From assembly GCA_003167365.1 (NCBI GenBank), contig PMTM01000016.1:1-61779 (forward strand): a DNA stretch of 61,779 bases. The letters run 5' to 3'. Origin of the DNA: Spartobacteria bacterium (lineage in GTDB: Bacteria > Verrucomicrobiota > Verrucomicrobiia > Chthoniobacterales > UBA10450). Numbering within the stretch: position 1 is the stretch's first letter; every line of letters starts with the position of its first letter. The notes below the pieces were generated by a model that saw nothing but the letters and a program-made list of their open reading frames with translations, did no database searches and was not told the origin of the DNA. Positions 34,741 to 42,187 of this stretch are shown here, in pieces. A program made the translations under genes and the position numbers.

Positions 34741-35787
34741 TTGAAAAGTTTATGGAAGCAGGGCGCGCAACCTTCTCTGGCCGTGGAAACCTTTTGCTTC
34801 ACCCGTCTGAGCTTATATGCTTCCGCGAAAGTGCCGATTCCTTTTTCGAAGAAAAGCCGGAGGAACGTCGTTCGCCAGGCGGCGGAAAATGGCGCTGAGA
34901 ATAAGCGCTCCACCCGTGTCCGCCTTCGCCTTCGCGCGGATTGGCATCGGCGCAATTTTCTCACCGAAGTTCTTATTCCCTCGCTCTTCACGAAGCGTTC
35001 TGGCGATCACACCCCGCCGAAATTTCCGGAAATTCGAAAAGGCGAGATTTGCATTACATGGATTGGGCACGCTTCTTTTTTGATTCAGACGCATGAAGTA
35101 AATGTATTGATCGATCCGAATTGGTCGATGTGGTTGAAGGTGATCAAGCGGCTGAAACAACCCGGTTTCGAGATTAAACATTTGCCCGAAATCGATTTCG
35201 TTTTGGTGACCCACGCGCACTTCGATCATCTCGATCGGCGTACGTTGCGCCGCGTGGCGGCCGATCAACCGATCGTTGTCCCGATCGGAGTGGGAAATCT
35301 CGTGCACGATCTTGGGTTTCAGATCGTGCACGAGCTTGATTACTGGCAGACGGTCAAGCTCGGTCCGATCGAGGTTTCTCTAACGCCTTGTTATCACTGG
35401 GGCGCGCGTTTTCTGGCCGATTCGCATCGCGGCTTCGGCGGCTTCGCCATCGCGATGGATGGCCGTACGATTTTTCATTGTGGCGACAGCGCGTTTTTTC
35501 CCGGTTTCAGAGAAATCGGCGAGCGTTATAAGATCGACGTCGCGTTGTTGCCCATCGGCGCGTACGACGCACCGACCGGCCGAGTGGTCCACATGAATCC
35601 GGAAGAAGCGGTGAGAACGTTCACCGAGCTTGGCGCGGAAACTTTGATCCCGATGCATTACGGAACTTTTCGTCTCGGCTTCGAACCAATGGATGAACCG
35701 CTCAAGCGCTTGCGAGCAGCCGCGCACACGCATGGAATCGAAGATAAAGTGCTCGTCATGACCGAAGGCAAGCCGGTCGTGTTATGA
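34741..35787 (+). CDS. MBL-fold hydrolase (UlaG/NAPE-PLD-like)
   Basis: A metallo-beta-lactamase-fold enzyme of about 290-348 residues. The domain starts at ICITWIGHASFLIQTHEVNV with IDPNWSMWL. The metal motif is VTHAHFDHLD; later ligands are in PCYHWGARFL, FHCGDSAFFPG and LIPMHYGTFRLG. The pattern matches NAPE-PLD/UlaG-like proteins, so phosphodiester or lactone hydrolysis is plausible. The start is uncertain: the listed start is a TTG, and residues 10-45 are encoded by the intergenic repeat (copy B), so the true start may be a non-ATG codon nearer residue 60. Confidence 0.8.
   Translation: MKSLWKQGAQPSLAVETFCFTRLSLYASAKVPIPFSKKSRRNVVRQAAENGAENKRSTRVRLRLRADWHRRNFLTEVLIPSLFTKRSGDHTPPKFPEIRKGEICITWIGHASFLIQTHEVNVLIDPNWSMWLKVIKRLKQPGFEIKHLPEIDFVLVTHAHFDHLDRRTLRRVAADQPIVVPIGVGNLVHDLGFQIVHELDYWQTVKLGPIEVSLTPCYHWGARFLADSHRGFGGFAIAMDGRTIFHCGDSAFFPGFREIGERYKIDVALLPIGAYDAPTGRVVHMNPEEAVRTFTELGAETLIPMHYGTFRLGFEPMDEPLKRLRAAAHTHGIEDKVLVMTEGKPVVL
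34783..34862. repeat. Copy B of the ~70-bp intergenic repeat
   Basis: Matches copy A (31.75 kb) through TATATGCTTCCGCGAAAGTG and CCGATTCCTTTTTC (about 34813-34847). It lies upstream of the conserved part of the MBL-fold gene and in its apparent 5' coding extension. Both copies precede a plus-strand gene. Confidence 0.7.
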
Positions 35788-35791
35788 TGAA

Positions 35792-35889
35792 GAAAACGCC
35801 GAACGCCGAACGTCGAACATCCAATCAGGGGAAATACAGAGCTTCTGAATTCGGCATTGGACGTTGGACGATGGACGTCCGGCGTTTTC
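35792..35889. mobile_element. 98-bp MITE-like element related to the four-helix-bundle element
   Basis: The left end GAAAACGCCGAACGCCGAAC (35792 on) and the right end (35842-35889, finishing GGACGTCCGGCGTTTTCC) are inverted copies built from CGAACGC-type heptamers. The right arm shares CTTCTGAATTCG plus the following inverted repeat with the right end of the element at 46.0-46.5 kb, which carries a gene. This copy has no gene, so it looks like an internally deleted derivative. It fills the gap between the MBL-fold gene and the YfhO-like gene. Confidence 0.65.
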
Positions 35890-35897
35890 CTTGTTAG

Positions 35898-38189
35898 ATG
35901 TCCGAGCCGCGCTCTACGCGTTCGGAAATAATCGGCGCAGTCATAGCCGGTTTGATAGTCGTCGCCTTTTCTTTGCTGCTGCTCTGGCATGACCCGCTTG
36001 TTTTCTGGAGCGACGATTATGAATTGTCGATCTTGCCCGTGTTCGCGGATGTCGCACGCAGTTGGAGCGAAGGTCACCTTCCTCTCTTAAGTCCATATTC
36101 GTGGATCTGCAGCAATCTCGCTGGTGAATTTCAATACGGAACATTCTCGATTTTTGTAAACGCAGCCGTCTTTCTAATCTGGAAATTCCCGCTGGCCTTC
36201 CCGCAACAAGCCGCCGCGCTTTCCATTACCCATCTTTTCGTGCTCGCGGCCGGCGCGTTCCTGCTCGCGCGCTCTCGCAGAATTTCCACTTCGCTGTCGA
36301 TTTTCGTTTCCCTCATCGCGGCGTTGAACGGTTGGATCATTTGTTGGGGCGCGACCGATTGGTTCGGCGCTCTCGGCGCGTTTGCCTGGCTGCCATGGGC
36401 GTGGTGGGGAGTCGAGCGCGCGCTGGATCGACAGCGAGGTCGCTGGCGATTCCTGTGGCCGGCGCCGTTTGTCTATCTGCTGGTTACCGGCGGTTTTCCT
36501 TACACCGTCGTCATGCTCGCGGTGCTGATCGCATGGCTTTCAATTAGGTCATTAGTCCAATCCCGAAGTTTCCTGCCGATCTTGCCGATGGCGTTTGGCA
36601 TTGCGCTGGGCTTCGGACTCTCCGCGCCGGCGTGGCTCGCGATCTTCGATTACCTCCACGGTTCCGCGCGCGAAGTCCAGCCGAGTTCCGCGCATTGGCA
36701 ATGGCTTGTTCCGCCATCGGCGTTGCCCGGGCTTATTCTTCCATGCTGGACAGCGAGGTGGGTCGACTTTTCCACGCGCTTGATACCGCACTCGGCGATC
36801 GAGTTGGCTTGCGGCCTCGTGCCGCTGCCCGCTCTTATCGCCGGATTATGGACCAAACATGCTACGCGTGTAGCAGCGCACGCAGCGAATTCTCCTAAAG
36901 CGGAATCCGGGCGACTACTTTGGAGAATTCGATGGGAGCTTGGCTTGCTCTTGCTTGTGCTCTTGCTCGCGATGTTGCCGACCGCCGGCATGTTCCGTTG
37001 GAGTTTCCGTTGGCTTCCGTTTTTTCATTTGATTCTCGCGCTCTGCGCCGCCGAAGCGCTACGCGATCTCGCTGGGCAGGGCCGGCAGCGACTCATCGCG
37101 CGGCCCGGCCTCCTCGCTTTCATCCTCATCGTGTTGATCGCAGTCACGATGTCGATTTTGCGAGCCGGCGGCTCTCATGCATTTCCGCTTACGTGGATTC
37201 TGCTGGGGATCGCCACGGTCTGGGCGTTGTCAGAATTTGGCAGGCGGGACGCCGCGCTGCGGCGTCCAGGACAGCGTGGCGCGTCGTTCCTACCTCGCGA
37301 GTGGATGCCGGCGTGCGTGACCTTTGTCGCGTTGCTCGTGACCTATCTTTGCGTTCCGCCGAATGTCGGCGTTCCGAAATACAACCTTTCTCAGGAGCTA
37401 ACGAAGTCCGCGCCGCTCGATCCGGAGCGGCTTTATTTGAGCGTTTATCCACCGCCCGAATTCAATTATCGCGTCGAATGGAAGCCCGCACCGATCGGTC
37501 AAATCCTTCGGCCGGGCAGCACATCGATGTGGGCAGGATTGCGCTTTGTAAATGGTTACAGCCCGATTCGTCCTGCAGGCATCGCGCGTCGCTTGAATTC
37601 ACAAATCCACGGTGAGCTCGATCCGCAAATCGCGGCACAGATGCTCGAAAAAGAAGCCGGCACGGAAGGCGAGCTCGCGCGCATGGGCGTCGACGGAATT
37701 ATTGTCTCGCGCGAATTCGATTTCGTTCCCAAACCGGATTCTGAGTGGAAGCTTACATTTTCGAACGATGAAGGGCGCGTCTATCATCGAATCGGCGAAT
37801 CGCTTCCACGAGTACGCTCGGTCACTTCGATTGATTCGCGCCCACATGAGGGATTTGCCGCCGCGACAATTTTACGAGTTAACGATTCACGAAATCGCAT
37901 CGAGATGGATGTCGATGTACCGAGCCAGGGCGGACCGGCCTTGTTGGTTTTTTCGCGTCCGTTTTTCCACGGTTATCAAGCGCGGCTCAATAACCAAAAT
38001 CTTCGCGTTGATTCTTATCGAGGATTGTTTCCAATGGTGGAAGTGCCTGCGGGAACGCACGCGGAGCTTATCCTAAGTTATCGACCCTCGTGGCTAATGT
38101 ACGGAGCGGCATTATCTGCGGTGAGTTGCGTGATCTTGCTCGTTGGATTGTTAGCTGCGCTTCGGAACATGCGCGCGATGGCGCTGTAG
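35898..38189 (+). CDS. YfhO-like polytopic membrane protein (GT-C type)
   Basis: A 763-residue integral membrane protein with about twelve hydrophobic helices and an extracytoplasmic C-terminal domain. The N-terminal loop WSDDYELSILPVF carries the acidic residues typical of GT-C lipid-linked sugar transferases, and EFQYGTFSIFVN with WGATDWFGALGAFAWLPWAW fits YfhO proteins, some of which glycosylate lipoteichoic acids. The C-terminal part ends with a soluble beta domain and a final helix. A perfect palindrome (37248-37266) and another short one near 36858 sit in frame within loop regions, suggesting captured repeat DNA. Substrate unknown. Confidence 0.78.
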   Translation: MSEPRSTRSEIIGAVIAGLIVVAFSLLLLWHDPLVFWSDDYELSILPVFADVARSWSEGHLPLLSPYSWICSNLAGEFQYGTFSIFVNAAVFLIWKFPLAFPQQAAALSITHLFVLAAGAFLLARSRRISTSLSIFVSLIAALNGWIICWGATDWFGALGAFAWLPWAWWGVERALDRQRGRWRFLWPAPFVYLLVTGGFPYTVVMLAVLIAWLSIRSLVQSRSFLPILPMAFGIALGFGLSAPAWLAIFDYLHGSAREVQPSSAHWQWLVPPSALPGLILPCWTARWVDFSTRLIPHSAIELACGLVPLPALIAGLWTKHATRVAAHAANSPKAESGRLLWRIRWELGLLLLVLLLAMLPTAGMFRWSFRWLPFFHLILALCAAEALRDLAGQGRQRLIARPGLLAFILIVLIAVTMSILRAGGSHAFPLTWILLGIATVWALSEFGRRDAALRRPGQRGASFLPREWMPACVTFVALLVTYLCVPPNVGVPKYNLSQELTKSAPLDPERLYLSVYPPPEFNYRVEWKPAPIGQILRPGSTSMWAGLRFVNGYSPIRPAGIARRLNSQIHGELDPQIAAQMLEKEAGTEGELARMGVDGIIVSREFDFVPKPDSEWKLTFSNDEGRVYHRIGESLPRVRSVTSIDSRPHEGFAAATILRVNDSRNRIEMDVDVPSQGGPALLVFSRPFFHGYQARLNNQNLRVDSYRGLFPMVEVPAGTHAELILSYRPSWLMYGAALSAVSCVILLVGLLAALRNMRAMAL
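36023..36034 (-). repeat. Dispersed 12-mer AAGATCGACAAT, copy in the YfhO-like gene
   Basis: Exact 12-mer, read as ELSILP from the plus-strand gene. Confidence 0.8.
37248..37266. repeat. Palindrome inside the YfhO-like coding region
   Basis: GACGCCGC-GCT-GCGGCGTC, perfect 8-base arms. It encodes the odd DAALRRP stretch in a loop between helices and resembles intergenic palindromes of this genome. Confidence 0.5.
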
Positions 38190-38215
38190 GGGCAGCCGTG
38201 TCGGCTGCGACATTT
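38190..38215. repeat. GCAGCCG palindromic intergenic repeat, copy 1
   Basis: GCAGCCG-TGT-CGGCTGC (38192-38208) directly after the YfhO-like stop; a close copy is at 52872-52888. It may serve as a terminator between the convergent genes. Confidence 0.5.
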
Positions 38216-38252
38216 GCTAAGCTGCAGGCGGCACGTCGACAATCACTCACAA

Positions 38253-39410
38253 TCAATAAACGTCGCGCTTGTAACGTTTGTCACTTTTGAGTTTTTCGAC
38301 GTACGCGTTCGCTTCGTCCAGCGTTTTGCCCCCCTGATTCTGCATGATTTTGCGCAAAGCAGCATCGACATCCTTGGCCATGCGCCGTGCGTCGCCGCAG
38401 ACGAAGAAGTGCGCGCCTTCGCCGTCCAGCCATTTCCAGATTTCGGCGCCGTTATCGAGCATGTGGTTTTGCACGTAGATCTTTTTTTCCTGGTCGCGCG
38501 ACCAGGCGCAATCGAGCCGCGTGAGCAGCCCGTCCTTCTTCATTTGGTCGAGTTCCTCCTTGTAAAAATAATTACAGCTCGCTTTCTGCGATCCGAAAAA
38601 GAGCCAGTTTCTTCCTTTCGCTCCGACTGCTTTTCGTTCCTGCAGATACGCGCGAAACGGCGCAACGCCTGTTCCCGGGCCGACCATGATGATTGGCGTG
38701 TTGCCATCCTCCGGCAGACGAAACTTTGACGTGTTCGGAAAGACTGGGATCGGCACGTTTTCCGCGCGCTCGGCCAGGAACGACGAACAGACGCCTTTGC
38801 GCATGCGGCCATGACTTTCGTAATGCACGACATCGATCGTGAAATGGACCTGCTCGGGATGCGCCTTTAGACTCGACGAAATCGAATACAAACGCGGCTG
38901 CAGCTTCGCGAGAAGATCGACAAGCTCCTGCGGCGCAAACTTGATCGAGGGATGCTCGATCAGAAAATCGATCACCTCCATGCCCCAAAGATATCGGTCG
39001 AGGTCCTCTTTGCGCGATGGATCGAGAAGTTCGTTCAACAACGGCGCAGCGCTCGCGCGTTCCGCGATCGCTTTCAAAAACTTCGGCGTGGTTTGGGTGA
39101 TGCGGCAATCGCGCAGCAACGCTTCGCGCAACGTCGTCGGCCCTTTCGGCCCGGTGACCTGTTCGTCGCCCTTTGCGCCGATCGTCTTAATGATTTCTTC
39201 GACCAGCGCTGGATCGTTCATCGGCCAAACGGTCATCGAATCGCCGACTTCGTAATTCAATCCCCAGCCTTTGAGATCGATCTCAAAGTGCCGCGTGTCT
39301 TTGTCCGAGCCCTCGCCGCAAAGGCTGCGATTGACGACGAGTTTCCCGGGAAACGGATTGGTGCGTGTGTAAGGCGAAGCGGGAGCCGCTGCCGTAGGAT
39401 TGTCCGCCAT
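38253..39410 (-). CDS. Sulfite reductase flavoprotein (CysJ-like) lacking the flavodoxin domain
   Basis: A diflavin-reductase-type protein of about 385 residues. It contains the FAD-binding domain with RLYSISSSLKAHPEQVHFTI (RxYS motif), GVCSSFLAERA, and the NADP-binding part MVGPGTGVAPFRAYLQERKA, NWLFFGSQKASCNYFYKEEL and FFVCGDARRMAKDVDAAL. The N-terminal FMN-flavodoxin domain of CysJ is absent, as in some short SorB/CysJ-like forms. It probably passes NADPH electrons directly to a ferredoxin. A ferredoxin gene lies 35 bases upstream on the same strand. Start at ATG 39410 is chosen; the in-frame extension to 39479 overlaps the ferredoxin gene. Confidence 0.85.
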   Translation of the reverse strand: MADNPTAAAPASPYTRTNPFPGKLVVNRSLCGEGSDKDTRHFEIDLKGWGLNYEVGDSMTVWPMNDPALVEEIIKTIGAKGDEQVTGPKGPTTLREALLRDCRITQTTPKFLKAIAERASAAPLLNELLDPSRKEDLDRYLWGMEVIDFLIEHPSIKFAPQELVDLLAKLQPRLYSISSSLKAHPEQVHFTIDVVHYESHGRMRKGVCSSFLAERAENVPIPVFPNTSKFRLPEDGNTPIIMVGPGTGVAPFRAYLQERKAVGAKGRNWLFFGSQKASCNYFYKEELDQMKKDGLLTRLDCAWSRDQEKKIYVQNHMLDNGAEIWKWLDGEGAHFFVCGDARRMAKDVDAALRKIMQNQGGKTLDEANAYVEKLKSDKRYKRDVY

Positions 39411-39445
39411 GACGATGTCGATCTTACCCGCGATGATCGGGTTCG

Positions 39446-39676
39446 CTAGCCGTCGTTGCCGATCGCCAGCGTCGGGCAAACTTCCATGGCGCGTTGCGCC
39501 GCGGCCTTTTCGTCGTCGGTTTCCGGCTGTTTAAAAAAGTAAACGGCCGTCTCGTCGTCGTTATATTTCAAAAGATTTGGGGCTTCTTCGAGACAAACGC
39601 GGCACGGCGTGCACGTCGTGTCCACATACCAAGCTCCAGGAGTGTTCTGAGGCTGTTTGCTTGCTTTGTCCGGCAT
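39446..39676 (-). CDS. Small single-cluster ferredoxin
   Basis: A 76-residue ferredoxin with TTCTPCRVCLEEAP (CxxCxxC) and a distant AMEVCPTLAI (CP), the ligand set of one [4Fe-4S] (or [3Fe-4S]) cluster. No second cluster motif is seen. It ends just ahead of the short CysJ-like reductase on the same strand and is likely its electron partner. Direct NADPH to FAD to ferredoxin flow would replace the missing FMN domain. The cell compartment is cytoplasmic. Confidence 0.85.
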   Translation of the reverse strand: MPDKASKQPQNTPGAWYVDTTCTPCRVCLEEAPNLLKYNDDETAVYFFKQPETDDEKAAAQRAMEVCPTLAIGNDG

Positions 39677-39736
39677 AGAATCTCTTACTACTAGCTTCGC
39701 TTAGGCGCGGCAACGTCTTTCTCACGGACTGGATCT

Positions 39737-42172
39737 CTACCCTGCCGGTTTGGACGTTCCTGTCAAAATAGGCCGGTCCTTCCCCGCGGCGGGCGCGAGC
39801 GAAGAGATCAGATGTTCGAAGCGCGCGTCTCCACGCAAGTCAGCCCAATCGGGGCTTAGTCTGAGATAGCCGTAATGATAGGCGTGCGGCATGTTTCGGA
39901 GCGATTCTAATTTGGTGACGGCTTCCTCCTTTTGGCCGCACCAAGCGCTGATCTGCGCGGAAAAAACCGCCAGATCCGCGGCGCCAAAGGCATCGCTGTT
40001 TTTATCGCTGGCTTGAAGAGTAATCGCCCGGCGTGCCTCATCGAGAGCTTGATCTTTGCTTCCAGTTGCAGCGTCTGCTTCCGCGAGCAACATCAGTCGA
40101 TAGGGTTGGTCAGGCCGCTTCCCGAAGCTTTCCGCCAGAAACGGACGCGCTTTGCTGAAAGCATCGCGCGCAACCGATTGGTCTCCCCGCGCCCGCGCAA
40201 TCAAACCCTCAAGCCTTTCGCGCGGGTAAAGTCCTTCTTCAAACTGCTTTCGAGGGTCGGCCGCAAGCGCGCGCTCCGCTTCGTCAAACTGTCCATCATC
40301 TAGGGCGGCCACGATCCGCGTGCGAGTTATTTTTTCGGCAAATTCCGGTTGCTTGGCCAACGCCTGACAAGCGGCACGAAGACCAGCCGTTGTCCCTTCT
40401 TCATTGAGCGCGAGTTGACCACGCTCCAGCGCGAACCAGTTCGGATTCAATCCGGCCGCCGTCGCTTGATCGAGAACGCGGCGCGCGTCGTCGTAACGTC
40501 GAAGAGATCGATAAGCATCTACGAGAAAATCAACCGTGTTGCGGTCTCGCGGGCTCAATTCATAAGCTTTTTCAAGATCGACGATCATATCTTGCCATCG
40601 CCCGTCGCGTTCCGCGATTACGCCGCTGAAAAATACGGTGGGCCAGCTGTTTGGAAGTTTTTCCTGTGCCAAAGCCAATTCCTGTCGCCCGCGATAATCG
40701 TCGCGATGTTCCGAGAAATAATAAACTGCCGCGGAAAAATGCGGCGGACCTTCGTTAGGACGAAGGTGCAACGCTTTTTGCACCGCCTCCTCGGCCAGAG
40801 CAAGCCGGTCCGGCGTGTGATCGTACATTTCGTACATGCTATTCTGCGCAATGGCGAGAATTGACCACGCCCCCGCAAAATCCGGATCGCGCCGAGTCGC
40901 TTCGGTGAGCAACGTTACCCCCTGAGCAGTGTTAGCTTGCAGATCGCTGTCATGAATCCCCTCGCTGAGTAACGAACTGGCTCGCAGAAAAAGATCGTAG
41001 GCCGCTACATCGTGGGTCGGCGCCTCTTCGATTTGTTGCTTTACGGCCGGCGACAAATGCGCTTTGAGTTGCTCCGCGATCTTTTTTGCGATCTCGCTTT
41101 GGATAGCGAAGACATCGTCAATCGGACGATCGTAATGCTCGGCCCTAAGATGCGCGTCCGTTCCAGCATCGATCAGTTGCGCGGTCACGCGCACGCGATT
41201 TCCCGCGCGTTGCACGCTGCCTTCCAACACGTGAGCGACCCGAAGCTTTCTTCCAATTTCGGGGATGTTATGTGTCGATCCACTTTTGAAATCCATCACA
41301 CTGGAGCGGCTGATTACTTTCAAATCGCCGATCTTGGCCAGGTCGGTGAGAATTTCATCCTGCATTCCGTCGGCGAAGTAAGCGTTCTGTTTGTCTTCGC
41401 TCATATTTTCGAACGGCAACACCGCGATGCTCTTGGCGGAAGCCGCGCCGGATTCCGGCGGTGTCTTCGCGCGCCAGAATCTCCAAAACCCGAAAGCCAA
41501 AAGCGTGATTAGCGTCACGGCTGAAATCATCATCCAGGCTCGGCTTACTCTGTTTGTCGGGGCAATTGCGCCCGCGGTGTTTTGCTCTCTCGCCTTCTTA
41601 ATTTTTTCCGGCAACACCGGATTTCCCAGTTCGTCGGTGTAAAAATTTACAATCTCGAGGCGGACGCCGTGCTTTACTTCGACCTCGCCTAGCGAATGCA
41701 AGTGCGACTGCCACTTTCGGTATTGACCCAAATCGTCGGCAACGCGTTTCGATAACAAGATGTGTCCGTGATCTCCGCAATCCATCACCCGTTGTGCCAT
41801 GTTGATGCCCGCGCCTGCTACGTTCATCCGGTCGTTCACGTCGGAAATTGCCTCGACCGGGCCGCTGTGAATTCCCATTCGAAGTCGCAGCTGCGAATGA
41901 TCTTTTAACGCCTTGCTAATTTCCATCGCGCAGCGGACGGGCGCATCGGTGCTGGTGAAGAAAGCGAGCGCCATTCCGTCACCGGTCGGAATTCGAATCA
42001 ATTTCCCGCTCGCTTCCGCGCTTTGGAATTGTTCCGTGCCGCGCACCAGTCGAAACAATTCCTGAATCAACTCGCTCTGCTCATCTACCAATTGTTTCGA
42101 GTATCCGACAATGTCCATGAACAATACGTGCGCGATCTCTAGTTCCGAATCAGGCCTTGCTTCGATCGACAT
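39737..42172 (-). CDS. Class III adenylate/guanylate cyclase with TolB-like and TPR domains
   Basis: An 811-residue multidomain signalling protein. The N-terminal cyclase homology domain has IAHVLFMDIVGYSKQLVDEQ, RIPTGDGMALAF and LRMGIHSGPVEAISDVNDR (about residues 10-180). A membrane helix (AWMMISAVTLITLLAFGFW, near 212-230) follows, then the TolB-like segment SIAVLPFENMSEDKQNAYFA and a tail of TPR repeats from about 380. Such proteins are common in Acidobacteriota, Verrucomicrobiota and rhizobia and may sense envelope state. It lies 16 bases downstream of the decaheme gene on the same strand, so may be co-transcribed. Confidence 0.88.
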   Translation of the reverse strand: MSIEARPDSELEIAHVLFMDIVGYSKQLVDEQSELIQELFRLVRGTEQFQSAEASGKLIRIPTGDGMALAFFTSTDAPVRCAMEISKALKDHSQLRLRMGIHSGPVEAISDVNDRMNVAGAGINMAQRVMDCGDHGHILLSKRVADDLGQYRKWQSHLHSLGEVEVKHGVRLEIVNFYTDELGNPVLPEKIKKAREQNTAGAIAPTNRVSRAWMMISAVTLITLLAFGFWRFWRAKTPPESGAASAKSIAVLPFENMSEDKQNAYFADGMQDEILTDLAKIGDLKVISRSSVMDFKSGSTHNIPEIGRKLRVAHVLEGSVQRAGNRVRVTAQLIDAGTDAHLRAEHYDRPIDDVFAIQSEIAKKIAEQLKAHLSPAVKQQIEEAPTHDVAAYDLFLRASSLLSEGIHDSDLQANTAQGVTLLTEATRRDPDFAGAWSILAIAQNSMYEMYDHTPDRLALAEEAVQKALHLRPNEGPPHFSAAVYYFSEHRDDYRGRQELALAQEKLPNSWPTVFFSGVIAERDGRWQDMIVDLEKAYELSPRDRNTVDFLVDAYRSLRRYDDARRVLDQATAAGLNPNWFALERGQLALNEEGTTAGLRAACQALAKQPEFAEKITRTRIVAALDDGQFDEAERALAADPRKQFEEGLYPRERLEGLIARARGDQSVARDAFSKARPFLAESFGKRPDQPYRLMLLAEADAATGSKDQALDEARRAITLQASDKNSDAFGAADLAVFSAQISAWCGQKEEAVTKLESLRNMPHAYHYGYLRLSPDWADLRGDARFEHLISSLAPAAGKDRPILTGTSKPAG

Positions 42173-42187
42173 GTTTCGGCTGTTTGG

